NCBI GenBank assembly: GCA_036345935.2
Contig: JADWOT020001584.1
Span: 496,001-560,000 of the forward strand
Source of the DNA: Taenia hydatigena
Lineage: Eukaryota > Platyhelminthes > Cestoda > Cyclophyllidea > Taeniidae
DNA: 64,000 bases
Reading direction: 5' to 3'
Of this stretch, positions 38,201 through 50,000 are shown in pieces. The notes below the pieces were generated by a model that worked only from the letters and a program-made list of their open reading frames with translations, did not search any database and had not been told where the DNA came from. Made by a program: the position numbers and the translations under genes. Each line of letters opens with the position of its first letter. The stretch's first letter is position 1.

Positions 38201-39123
38201 ACATACAAGCCGATGACGCCAAACGATCATGCGGAGGGCCCATGCCCTCATGCATTGAACATAAACAAAGGCATTGCCGACTTCGTTTAGTCGCTCCTTC
38301 GTCCCCACCTTTCTCCCTCCCTCTCGCCCTCTATGCATCAATTAATGCATAATTTCTCCAATTAAATGATCTTACCCAGCGAGATGAATAAGCCAAAAAA
38401 AATCCGGGGAAATTATTAAAATTTGACATCTTTTGCGCTTAATTATGTACATTCAAAAGGGAATTTGATGGGACACACAGATTTGCAGATTGGTAAACAA
38501 AATGCACAGGCCCAGAAATTTACAAATCGCTTCACTCTTGACATTTGACTGCTTTGTAAATCTTTACCGCAAACACGCACTCATGTTGTATCAAATTAAC
38601 GCGTACTTCTCCATATTTGAGGATGTAACGCCCCTTTCACGTTTTATTCGGCTAAGTTGTTAAAGCACTTAAAGGATCACAAGCCGAGATGCGGTCGCGC
38701 TAATAAAATACCTAATGAAACCTGTTTACCGGCGAACAATACGCACCTACATTTGGCAATCAAAGCACTCAATTACGCTCATGCTGTCCTTGAAGTCGCG
38801 TCATTCTCCGAAGTGGCAAATTAAAACGTTGGATAAACATTTTTAGTGCCATAATCTAGTGAATATTTGATAACAATACTGAACAAAAAAAGAAGCTACA
38901 AATATTTACTCTAGGTACTACCAAAAATTGAAAATCTTTTCTTTAAGCCGAGACTTTGTGCATCAAAGAATTTGTTTGAGGGCAGCCATATAAAAAGCCA
39001 AAGATCATTTATTAAGAGTTTGTAATTTTGAGGCACTGTAAGGTGAAAGCCCTCCTGAAGGGCGGAACCTGATCCCCGCTCTCGTGGCGCTGAATCACGC
39101 ACCACGGCACCAAACCGCTCGGA

Positions 39124-39225
39124 CCAATGAGGGCCGAGGGCCATGGGCCGCTTGTAGCCAATCCAATGCGCGGATTGGCGTGAACAGCTGATGAGCCTCC
39201 TCCACGTCGGTGGAGAGCATAAATA
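39124..39225 (+). promoter_or_regulatory. CCAAT-cluster/TATA promoter of the 39.4-kb secreted-protein gene
   Basis: CCAAT boxes at 39124-39128, 39158-39162 and 39163-39167, an inverted one (ATTGG) at 39174-39178 and a TATA-like ATAAATA at 39219-39225. The architecture resembles that of the 29.5-kb gene promoter. The ATG lies 230 bp downstream, so a longer 5' UTR or a 5' non-coding exon is implied. Confidence 0.5.
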
Positions 39226-39457
39226 CGCGGACACAGAGTGAATGCAGTTTAATCTCCACTGCGTCTAACGCATTCAGCTCTCCCTCAGCCGTATACCTAG
39301 CCATCTCTCCGCCCATCCGACCATCCATTTATCCAGCCAACCATCGCTTTGCTAACACGCTTACCAGCATAGGGTAGATTTGACACGCTTTACTTCTGTA
39401 AACACTGAATTGTTGTGGATGTACTTTTCTCTCCCATTGCACTCAAAATACTGCCTA

Positions 39458-39904
39458 ATGGAAAAACTCTTCTCCTCTTCATCTTCCATTCTTGTCGTCC
39501 TCGTCCTCCTCGTACTTCTCGCATTTGTAGAAGAGTCAGCAGCCCTTCCGAATGTATGGGTGAGTTGATGTACGCATTAAGGAAGGTTAGAGTTCATAAC
39601 TTTTTTGACAGTCCTTCTTACCAATTTCTAGGGGCATGGGTTGTTGATAAATCGCCGTCCAGAGGTGTACTACGACTCTGAGGTAGTGGACAAGGCCTAC
39701 ATTCTCTGTTGGAAGGAAATCCGAAAGGACATTCTTAAAGGCCGGGCTAAGCGATTTGAGCCAACTCAACCTTACCATCCCAAGTGGATCCCCATAGCCG
39801 ATGGCCGTGCCTACTACCTCCCCTATTCAGAGAGGCAAAAACTCTCACCGGGAGATAGATGCCTCCTGGAGAAGGGCATTCAGATTGCTCGACTACTCAA
39901 CTGA
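39458..39904 (+). CDS. small secreted protein, two exons, 124 residues
   Basis: The gene is not recognised. Exon 1 (39458-39559) encodes a strong signal peptide: a Ser run, then a Leu/Val core SILVVLVLLVLLAFVEESAA. It ends in TGG|GTGAGT. Exon 2 (39632-39904) starts after TTTCTAG in the same phase. The mature part is about 90 residues with only two cysteines (AYILCWKEIRK and GDRCLLEKG), is rich in Tyr, Pro and basic residues, and carries a dibasic site (GRAKR) before FEPTQPYHPKWIPI. An earlier in-frame ATG at 39419 would lengthen the N-terminus; I prefer 39458 because it places the hydrophobic core correctly. A secreted peptide hormone or host-interface protein is possible; the sequence does not decide. 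Confidence 0.65.
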
Positions 39905-41918
39905 AGTGTGCGGCTGTTCGGGTGTACATAGCTGAGTCTTCGCACATCATCATCATGATCACCATCATCTGTACATATAAGACTCATACACATTCATAGG
40001 CATGTTAGAAGCGGCCCTGCTCGGCACTGTGGGTGATGTAATCCACTACTGTACAAATGCAGATAACTCTCTATCTCCGCAGACGCGGAAAGTCTTCTAT
40101 CAATTTGGCTGAGTGGAGGTGGTAAAGTGGCCCCGTTCATTCCGGTACCAAGGGGCAGATGGGGCCTGCATAGAAGATGGCGGAGGTGATTTGAGTTGTC
40201 TAGCCCTCCAGATGCGGCTTTCGATGAACCCTCGACCAGATAGTTGACTGGACTAAGGTGGGTTTTGATCGGATGAACTAAGAGGCAGGAAGTGTAGCCT
40301 GCTGACCACAGCAAAGCGGATCTTCAGCCATAGGGCTTGAGCGGGGTTCAAATGAATGTCTATCGCTGTCGAAGAGAAAGCATCTAGATTGAAGTGGAAA
40401 GTAGAAGGATGTTGTGTAAGGGTAGTATCACCATCCAGCAATTTCTTGGTGGAGAGAAATGCCTACTTTACAGGCTGGATGAGAAAGAAGGAGTCACAAT
40501 TCCTCTGGAGATATGTCTTGGATTCCTCCCCTCGATATGCTGCATAGCGCTGCAGGCTCCAGCAGTAGTTTGTTCCAGTGACTGGCAAGGGAAGGGTCAT
40601 TTATCAACCGGAAGCGATTGGCATTACTAACGGACAGTTTAACTTTGTTTGTGCAATAGCTGAATGGCAGAAGGCCCATTGGAGTGGGGAAGCGGTGCGG
40701 AGCAACTTGGAAGATTAATTTGATCCAAGCGGATGGAATCATATCCCCTGCCCCCGAGGAACATCTCGTCAATTAAGACCGTGCGCAAAAAGGAATGCCT
40801 AAAACGGTCGCTCGATTCCGGATGCTATGACTGCTGCAAAACAGTCTACCGTCCGATGCTTGAGCATCTAGACCGCCTTCAACAACCGGGTGTAGAGGTC
40901 TGGACTGGTGGAAAGTGGTCCTTCTCATCCACTCCTTCTCAGAGTAGTCTAGGTCTCCACGGAACCGCTTCGATGGCATCCATCTCATCTGATGTTCACC
41001 TGACCTGTCCATATTACGCAACTCTAAGGCTTGCCAATGGAACCGATGGAGGCGTGAATGTCATTACGTGGTCAGTCGGTGAATGTGTGCGTGTATGCAT
41101 GACCGAATGATTGAAGGGGAGAGCGGTCTGTACTTTTAGGAAGACAGTTAAACAGAGGAAGTGATTTACGGCGCTCTGATTGAAGGACATCATGTACCGA
41201 GAGCGTGGCGCACTCTTGGCATGCACCTCTCACAGCACGCCTCTCGAGCATGACACCTTCGATGATGGACTACCTACGTGGCTACTTTACTGAGGCATTC
41301 AAGTGTTAGTGTGGAAGGCGGAGGTAGGAATGACATGCTTGACGTGGACATCATTAGGGGGACAGGACTTGTGGACACTTCCATTCACCCATCTCTCCAG
41401 CCATGCATGCGTCCATTTATCTAGCCCTCGAGGCATTTATAATCTCGCTTGTAAACTGATTCTCGACCTATCTAAAGTCGGAAATGTCCAATTTGAAGAG
41501 ACGATAAGTTTGGACGGTTTGTGAATAATATTTATCGTGAGTGAAGTGGACGAAAACAGACAACGAGTACCGATGTTATGGACAACAACAGCAACAACAA
41601 CAAGGGGGGAAGCATATTATTGGCCTTCAGACCTAAAAATGTACTTCCACCTTGTTGTTAAACTGTCATCCACGTTAGTCAGTCGGTTAAAAAACTGCGA
41701 CTTTATTAAATGGCGGTGTGCATTTACGGCCGCCCCCAAGGTGCGCCTTCCAGGTAGGCGACGAAATGAATCTGCGGACTGAAAGTCGTGATCGCCTACC
41801 CGCCAATCTTATAAATGGCGGCTAATCATCCCTCTCAAATCAGTCGGTGAATGGTTCAATGATGCAAAAAAGATCGTGGACGGCGTTCGGGGCTGAGTGG
41901 ATGGAGGTAATGGAAAGT
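39905..41918. other. non-coding stretch
   Basis: About 2 kb without a supported gene. The frame at 40733-41110 (125 codons, several cysteines) has no signal peptide, splice partner or family motif, and I leave it uncalled. A CAT/ATC trinucleotide-rich patch lies at about 39945-39970. Confidence 0.4.
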
Positions 41919-42510
41919 GAGGAGGAGGAGGAGGAGGAGGAGGAGGAGGAGGAGGAGGAGGAGGAGGAGAGGAAGGAGGAGGAGGAGGAGGAGGAGGAGA
42001 GGAGGAGGAGGAGGAGGAGGAGGAGGAGGAGGAGGAGGAGGAGGAGGAGGAGGAGGAGGAGGAGGAGGAGGAGGAGGAGGAGGAGGAGGAGGAGGAGGAG
42101 GAGAGGAGAGAGGAGGAGGAGGAGGAGGGGAGGAGGAGGGGAGGAGGAGGAGGAGGAGGAGGAGGAGGAGGAGGAGGAGGAGGAGGAGGAGGAGGAGGAG
42201 GAGGAGGAGAGGAGGAGGAGGAGGAGGAGGAGGAGGAGGAGGAGGGAGGAGGAGGGGAGGAGGAGGAGGAGGAGGAGGAGGAGGAGGAGGAGGAGGGGAA
42301 GGAGGAGGAGGAGGAGGAGGAGGAGGAGGAGGAGGAGGAGGAGGGAGGAGGAGAGGAGGAGGAGGAGGAGGAGGAGGAGGAGGAGGAGGAGGAGGAGGAG
42401 GAGGAGGAGGAGGAGGAGGAGGAGGAGGAGGAGGAGGAGGAGGAGGAGGAGGAGGAGGAGGAGGAGGAGGAGTGAGGAGGAGGAGGAGGAGGAGGAGGAG
42501 GAGGAGGAGG
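41919..42510. repeat. long (GGA/GAG)n polypurine tract
   Basis: About 590 bp of nearly pure GAG/GGA repeat, broken by GGAAGG, GAGAGG, GGGG and GTGAGG variants. The interruptions shift the phase, so all frames read long runs of Glu, Arg or Gly. These are composition artefacts, not genes. A pure purine strand of this length can form triplex (H-DNA) or G-quadruplex structures. Confidence 0.95.
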
Positions 42511-45500
42511 TTCATGAGGGTAGAAGTTCGACCAACCGCGGTGCTGGAAGTAATTCTTCTTGAAGGCGTATCAGATCAAAAAAAAAAAAAACAAGACTAA
42601 GCCGGTTGATGGGAAGTGAATCTGTGCCTGTTTCAATCCGCTGAAAATGATGTTTTTGCAGGACTTAGAGAACGAAAAACACCTGGTACCACCTTTCCTC
42701 CTCCTTTTCCTCCGGACCGAAAAAAATGGCATCTCTAGGGTGTTATCGTTTCCACGTCCCCATTTTAGCGACGTCGAATTCCCAATTCACATTGCCGCGT
42801 CCATTTGTGTGGGTGAGGTGATTCACCGCTCCTTCTTCTTCTTTTTCCCAAATTTTCGCTAACAAAATTAAAAAAAAACTACCTAAATGCAGTTTTTCAC
42901 CTCTTCAGTTCACGTCTACAAATTGTATCAACATCCAACCGTCAGGATTAAAGTCTGACTGACTTGCGAATTGTGCAACCCAAAGGATCTGCGGCTTTTC
43001 TACGTATAACCGAGCTACTTCAGGAAGTCCACGTGAGTCGTCGAAGCGGTGGCGCGGATTTATGTGGTCGGTAGCATGATCAAAGTGGATGGACCGCATG
43101 AGGACTCAACTCCTGAACGCTGTAGATGTATCTCCAACTATTTAACGGCGCTTCAACCTTTCGAAGGGTTTCCGTGACCCTCCACTCGTGTTGATCCTAC
43201 GATAACACGGCTTTTTCACAGTCATGAAGCTTGAAGCGTAGCTTTTGTTATTTACCGACTGAATGGATGATCAAATTGTTCCGACAACTCACACGGCCAC
43301 TGATTAACACATCAACAGCTTGTACGGTGTCACCGACAGTAGGAAAGGTGCATAAATAGACTCGGCGCGTCCGTTTTGTCGGTTATCAATGCAATGCCAG
43401 TAAGCATGCGATCGCCTCGTGGGGTTTGTATAATCCCAAATCACCTAATCCTGCTTCCGGTTGTGTCTCCTTAGGTCGAACATCGGACAAGGCTACACAT
43501 GAGTGGCAATGAAGATCCACAATTTGAGGTCCTTTTCTCATCCTCGTTGTCTAGAAAGTCGCCCCGATGTAAAACGAAGAGAATCCTAAGCTTCGTTTAC
43601 ATCCAAGATGTCATGCATGCGATGTGGTGAAGTTGGAGCGGGAAAGCCACCATACTGTCTACGAACGGAATGTACCTGAAGATCTTCAAATGTAGGAACC
43701 AACATTTTGGAGTTTTACTTCAACTCGGATTGGAAGGCCCTTGACTAAGCGCCTTTAGGGCGTGGGGCGATGCTTCATGTGAAGCGCATGTCATGAGATT
43801 GTCGATCCTCATTCAAAGATGTTAAAATGCTCCTGCCGACTGGTTATACTGTGAAAAATTGGCAATCATGTGATAACAGCAGTCTATGCACAGTGCAGAC
43901 TATGAGCGAGGTCAGAAAGTTAATTAGTTCCAACTTACCACAAGAATTTAGTACAGAGCAAATGTACAGCTAAATACGTTTCTATTCCATTCTTTTATTC
44001 ACCTAACTACTCATTCGACATCACCTATCGTCATTTTGGCCATCCACCCATCCTCAATCCATCCTTCCACTCACCTTAATTTCAAACTAAACTTGCAAAT
44101 TTACGCCGCAGTAAATAATGCGATCATCTATTAGTATTTGTGAGTGTGCGTCCGGTAAATCTTTCCCAATTGATGCTAAAAATAGGACCAAGCCAAAGTC
44201 TTGGTGGTGGTGGTTAACACAAACACCACCCTGCAATCTGGTTGCGCCCATTTTTATGAATCCAAATGCAAAAGAGGGGTGGGAGTTAGGTAGAATATCA
44301 GGATTAATGTAGCCATGGCAATGATTCGCGCCAAATGCATTCCAATGAGGCCGTGTGATTCATCCGGAAATGGGGTAGTCCAAACCTTGCAGCTGTTGTT
44401 GACTTAGCCAAGGCGTGATGGATTCACTACACTGTAATTGCTCATTCAAATTTTGCATGTATTTATGCATTTTTGATTTGATTATGTATAATTTGCGTCC
44501 TGACTCCTCTGTTTTGACTTAAGCTACTATATTCATCGGTTTTATGCTACTGTTTATTTTCATACACTAGCATAAGATGGACTTTTGTCTTATGTATGGA
44601 ACATGGTTCTGCTTCCGTAAAAGTAAACATTATTAACACACAAGTTGTTTTTTTAAAAACATGACTAAGGATAGGGATGTAGGCTGTATTGGTAGAATAT
44701 TGCTTGTCATTACATGAGCTGCTCATTTGTTCTTTACCTGCGCTAAGCATATGTGACTTCCAGATTCCCTATCTAACGTTTACCATAAAGAACTGATCCA
44801 AAACATGTAAAGTGAAAATTTAAGCTACTTTTTATGCAATTCAACTTGTGGAGGTTTTATATGCTTAAGAAAATCAACATTATTCAGATTTTGAGCATAA
44901 TTTAATTGGTCTACAAAGCCACAAGCAATCGGTGTCAGTTGTCTGAATTATGCGGTTGGTTCTTCTTAAAAGTTCCAGGCAGTAGACGTTCATATCGGCA
45001 AACTATTTTGCGATACATTTATTCTTACAAATATTCCCTTCACAAAAGGTAATGGGGAGGACTAATCAGGCTCAAATTTTCACCAAATGCACTTATCCAA
45101 AGTGGTAATATTATCATTGTAAACAATTGCAGCACCACAACTGTGCGTTATAAAATAAAATGAAGGAAATAAATATTACACACTGCTTGCGCGTTCTATG
45201 CTTTTCTATTTACCCCGTATCATAGCTTAACTTAATTCCATATCCTTCCCAATCCCCAGCCACCACGGCGAATGATTCTTGCTGGGGCAGTACATATCAT
45301 AAGACCTGTTTTGCTTTTTTAAACAGGGTGAGCACCCGAATTGCTATTTACCGCGCCATGCAAGAGTTGCCAGACCATAATCATCTCCACTCACTACCTA
45401 GCTTTGAGGCCACTTTTAAATTCTCGCGGACGAATTTGACCTCGCCAGGGCGCGTAGGCACACGCACTTAACAAATGATTATTTAGGTAACTAATTAAGG

Positions 45501-46761
45501 CCAATGGAAGTAGTATCAGACTTTTAAAGTTAAAATCTTATATCTTCAGGTCAAACTGGAAACTAAAAGGGGAGACAATGCCCTGACTAAGGGGTTTCAA
45601 AATATCCTTTTTCGTCATTAATTAAAATCGACTTAAACTCTCCATTTGGGTGGCCAATACTTCTACAAAAATGCCATCAGGGTAAACATACACCGGCATC
45701 CAGCTATCTGCATGAGGGAATGAAGCCGCTACAATTCTCAGGTATTATTTATCGCCAGGATTTCCTTTGGAATACATATAAACAGGTCTACTACCCCCCC
45801 CCCCCCCCCCCCCCCCCCCCCACTATAAACATTTATCAACAGTGTGCTTTGAAACAGCCGAATATTTGAATAGCTTCAACTCTTACCCATTAATAGAGCA
45901 AGCTGTACAAATTAGAAGGTATTTCCCACAGTATAGTCCCACTCAGCCCCCAATGGTTCAAACTCTTAGAAAGGCTTTAGGCGCTTGGACTGTTCGCTAG
46001 ATTTTATTTCTAAGAGAAAGTAACCACCTCGAGTGAGTTGTATACCATTACATCCGGTTTTCTGACGCTTATCAGCTATTACCGGTTTATGTTGGATCTA
46101 ATCACATCATAACAATGCGGTTGTCATCTCTCCAAGCCATAGTAAACAGGCGACACGTAGCGGAGTTTGCAAGCGTGTGGTTGCACGAACTTTGACACGC
46201 GATTCAAACGCAGCGGACCACAGTGTGATTCCATCACGCCTCACCACATTCTCCCCGCCCCCTCCCCCCCTCCTCTCATCCCATCAAGTGTTCAAACGTC
46301 TTCGCCCTTTGTGTGCATGAAGGAGTGGCTGATGCGGCTAGTGACTTATTCATTCCGGAAATTCTTTGCTATTTTGGTAACAAGACATTCCAGTAGGACC
46401 GAATGATTTATGGCCTTTGGGATGGCCATAATCACGGACGCAATGCCACAACGCTTACATCATGACCGAGGCCATAAATTAGCAAGTTCCTCGCGGAATC
46501 CTTCGTCATCCACCCACCGCAATCATCAAGATTCTTCAAAGGAAGGCTGATAATGTCGCAAGTGGACGTCACAGGCAAAGGCATACCCAATTCACTGGCG
46601 CTAGTGCATTCCCCGGATTCGTTTTGAATCTCTAATATCAGGTCAGTGACAAGAATAAATGCATTGTGGATTGGTCATATTCTGTACTCTAGTTCAACGC
46701 CATCTTCTTAATCCCTCAATCGTCTCGTTCACAGCCGACGCTTCACCTTTGTTGGCGCTCG
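42511..46761. other. non-coding stretch
   Basis: 4.2 kb of mostly AT-rich sequence. No supported gene. It contains the C28 run at 45794-45821. Confidence 0.45.
45794..45821. repeat. poly(C) run of 28
   Basis: A perfect homopolymer of 28 C on the + strand. Length is unreliable in any assembly at such runs. Confidence 0.9.
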
Positions 46762-46767
46762 TTGATG

Positions 46768-47040
46768 ATGTCCAGCCAACGAATTCGGATGAGGTTTGCT
46801 GTCCTAGCATTGCTACTACTGCTATGGAAGTCTGGAAGACATCCCATAAGTTGGATGGAGCCCATCGTTAGTGCACGGAAGAGCTGGATGGTGCCCTTAG
46901 ATCAGTACAGTGAACGCTCCGTAGAAATTGAGCCAAAGACACAGCAGACGGCAAAATACCGCTTTTTTTGGATGCAACGACAACCCCTAAGGTGCCTTTG
47001 TCGATTCGACGCGGATGACGGAACACCAGTCGGATTTTGA
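46768..47040 (+). CDS. candidate small secreted protein (weak)
   Basis: An open frame with a hydrophobic N-terminus typical of a signal peptide (RMRFAVLALLLLLWKSG) followed by about 65 mostly polar residues, with two cysteines (RCLCRF) near the end. ATG codons in frame lie at 46765, 46768 and 46789; the last gives the best signal peptide. No TATA box as clear as at 29.5 kb and no splice chain supports it. The sequence is unrecognised. It may be chance. Confidence 0.3.
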   Translation: MSSQRIRMRFAVLALLLLLWKSGRHPISWMEPIVSARKSWMVPLDQYSERSVEIEPKTQQTAKYRFFWMQRQPLRCLCRFDADDGTPVGF

Positions 47041-50000
47041 GATTGCTATGAGTCAAGAGAAAATCGGTCCAGCGTTTTCTGAGTTCAAGGGCATTGCTAG
47101 AGCCGCAGAAGAGAAGAGACGCCACTGCTTAAAGCGAATTACCCATACAACAGTGACGAAATCACTCAGAGATGGCTTTAACTTGAAGTCAGTGGTTATA
47201 CCTTCATGATAGAGGGAGGTGAGAATCCCCAAGGTAGTTGAAGGACATTAAAACAGTCAGGTTTATTGCTCTGAAACACAACCGAAGTAGAGTTAGGCGT
47301 GGACGGTTGTCAATGCCACTACGATGGTGGTAGAAGACCCGGAGACAAGAGTCGCAGTCCAACCAAGCCTCACATCACCGCGTCTAAAGCAAAGCTGCGT
47401 TCTGGAAGGGGATGAGTTAAGAGGTCCATAAACACTCCTTCTACGCAAAGCTTGCGTATAAGTCACCGAAATTGCAGGTAAAATCTTCACGATGTTGCCT
47501 TCCACCGGCTAAACACCCTCAGTGATAAACAAACACAACGCATGTTGTCCGACGCCATGCAAACCACAAACGTAGTGTGTGGCTGAGGTCATTTCAACTG
47601 CCTATCGGCCAGTTGGCTGATGGTCTTCGTGGCAAACGATGAGATGCTCTCGTCCAAACACACCGCCAAGGCTATGCGCTAATGCCCAAGTGGTTCTGGG
47701 ACGTTCAAGACAAAGATGCACGGAGAGGATCCGGATGGAGCATATGTGGAGCATATGGACCTCCGCGTTGCCGTGATGACTCCATCGAACACCCATCCAC
47801 CGACTAGAGCATGGAAGAGTTGAACAGTTTGCGCGATTGGCTAGTCCGTAGGTCGGTGTTTCCGCACCAGAGGCAAAGGCAGCCTCCATCTTTTGATGCA
47901 GTCACCTCTCTGAAGGAGGAGGAAGAGCCGGCGATTGGAATACCATGAGTGTGCGGCTGGACGAGACGTGGAGCCTCAACCCATATAACTTTTGCCCATC
48001 TGCTCGACCAGATGACGAAGCTCTGGAGCGGTTTATTCATTCATTCCCTGTCGAACTGATTTTGCCAGAGGATCCAAGGACTACCAAACAAGTTCAATTG
48101 GGTTGCAAAATCAAGGACTACCAAACAAGTTCAATTGGGTTGCAAAATCAAGTCTAACTGCAAACTTCGTCCGCCCACATGCATCGCCACGCCTTCAGGA
48201 AGGTTTGTGAGGCACTTGAACCAGTCACCTCAAAGAAAACTGTTGAAGCCGTCAATAAGAAAATTCCTCCCTCCGAAGACGTTTATTCTCATACAGTGAG
48301 CGGGACGACCAGTCCTGGCGGAAGCCACAGGCAGCTGACGTCCAGTTTGGTCTTAAAGGAGCACAAAAGTGAATAAATTCGGGGTCAACAAGTTTTGCTC
48401 TATCATGAATGGAGAAGCCCGTGTAGAAGGAAAAGGAAATGAAGCTCAAGCTAAGGATGTCGTGTGGGAGAAGATTGAACAATTCCATTGGTCACTATTT
48501 CATGGAGCCAAGCATCTCGCGCCTGCAATTGACAAGCTCCGATTGACAAGGAAGAAGGCGAACGGGCTTTTCTTTTGCCAATGTTAAGCGGAACACAGAT
48601 ATGCAAAGTTTCTTTATACTGATTGAGCAAAGTTGTCCAACCTTCCCATTTTTATAGACTTCGCTGTAGTTCACCTCAATTGCACTGCTTTCCAGTGAGC
48701 AGAAGGGCAGTAGAATTGTGACCGAGTGATGATGAAGAAAAATCCTCTCATGGCTTCCAGACTGGCATAGAGTACAACCGAAGGATCTTTGCTTGGCTAC
48801 GATGGCGACGACGATGACGTCTCTCTCGGAGAGTAGGATCCGGGATCAGTAGTCGATCTGCACGGAAGAGACGAACAGCGATATTGCAGTTACTCGGGAC
48901 ATTTGACTCCTTTGGAAGAAGAAGATGTGTTTCCGTTGCACCCTTTCTCATTTCTTCATCTCCTTACCCCCTCACCCTAATTTGACCTAAGCTGAATGTA
49001 GAAAAAGAAGAGAGATAATTTTCGCCCACCGATTCCTTTCACTGCAATCAAACAAGCGAAGACAGGACGCAACCCAGAGCTCCCAAATGGTACCTTGTTT
49101 GCCTCCACATGGGCAATTTATGCCCAGAATCTCTTCTCCTCAAGGATTTGTTTCCCAGTTGGCAAGTTCCAGTAATAATTCGTGGGTGATTTCATGTATA
49201 TTTTGGGGTAATCAGAGATTCCAGTCAGGACGAGGTGGAGGAGGAAGCAGTAATAAATCCACATCTACTTAGGCTCGTTTTTGGCTCACGAAGAGGTGCT
49301 TATTGAATGGGGAAATCAAAGCACTCTGTCCTTACTCTTTTCCAAATCCCTTCCAACCTTCGCCCGAGTCTTTTTATTTTCCCATGTCTGAAAAAAAAGT
49401 GGAAATGTTGGAGGTAGGATAAGGTGACGTTGGTTTAAGGACAACTCGGATATTGGGGACAGGGGAATAGATGCCTCCAACAGCTATTTAGTTGCCGAAG
49501 TTGTCTTTGTCCACCCGTAACTCCCAACTTCTACAAATACAAAGACGCTTACCCCGTCTTCAGGGCGAGGAAGAAACATAAAAAATGGTGGTGAACACGT
49601 CCTGCTTGGGCGTTCAACCCCTCTGAACTCTAAAGGCCCCGAAATATGAAGGCAAAAAGACACTCATAATACCCAATCATTGTATCCCGTGTCGTTCCAC
49701 TCAGGCGGGTAGTTGGTAGTGTTTGGAGAAGAAAAAACACTAACCGGCATAGCCGACCCCCACCGATCTTCCACATTTGAAACAGAACAGTATTTAAAGT
49801 AGGGATAAAATAAAAGAGCTGCCTCAATCTTGGGAGGTTAGCCGACCACAAGAATTTACACTTCAGTGGGGCTGCCAGCACTGGTCAAATTCAAAGGCAG
49901 CCTTGAGAGAATGTTTCAAATCACTGTCTCATCACCTGCTAGTGATAAAGGCATTCGGCACGTTTTAACTGCCTCGTAAACAACTTCGCAACTCAACACA

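Larger units (their letters stand above)
29772..39120. other. 9.3-kb gene-poor stretch
   Basis: No gene is supported. Open frames are short (at most about 117 codons) and overlap on opposite strands. Content worth naming: the palindrome GTCACACATGTGTGAC at 31683-31698 and again at 35277-35292, a GT microsatellite at 33286-33312, a GC-rich hairpin at 34129-34168 and a GCAGGCAG-like run near 34650. Polyadenylation-like and TATA-like words occur at chance levels. Confidence 0.4.

Noticed and set aside
40733..41110. 125-codon cysteine-containing frame
   Set aside because: No signal peptide, no splice-consistent neighbour and no recognisable domain.
41847..42600. Long open frames of 220-240 codons on both strands across the GGA tract
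   Set aside because: They encode only Glu/Arg/Gly or Pro/Leu runs and exist because the repeat lacks stop codons.
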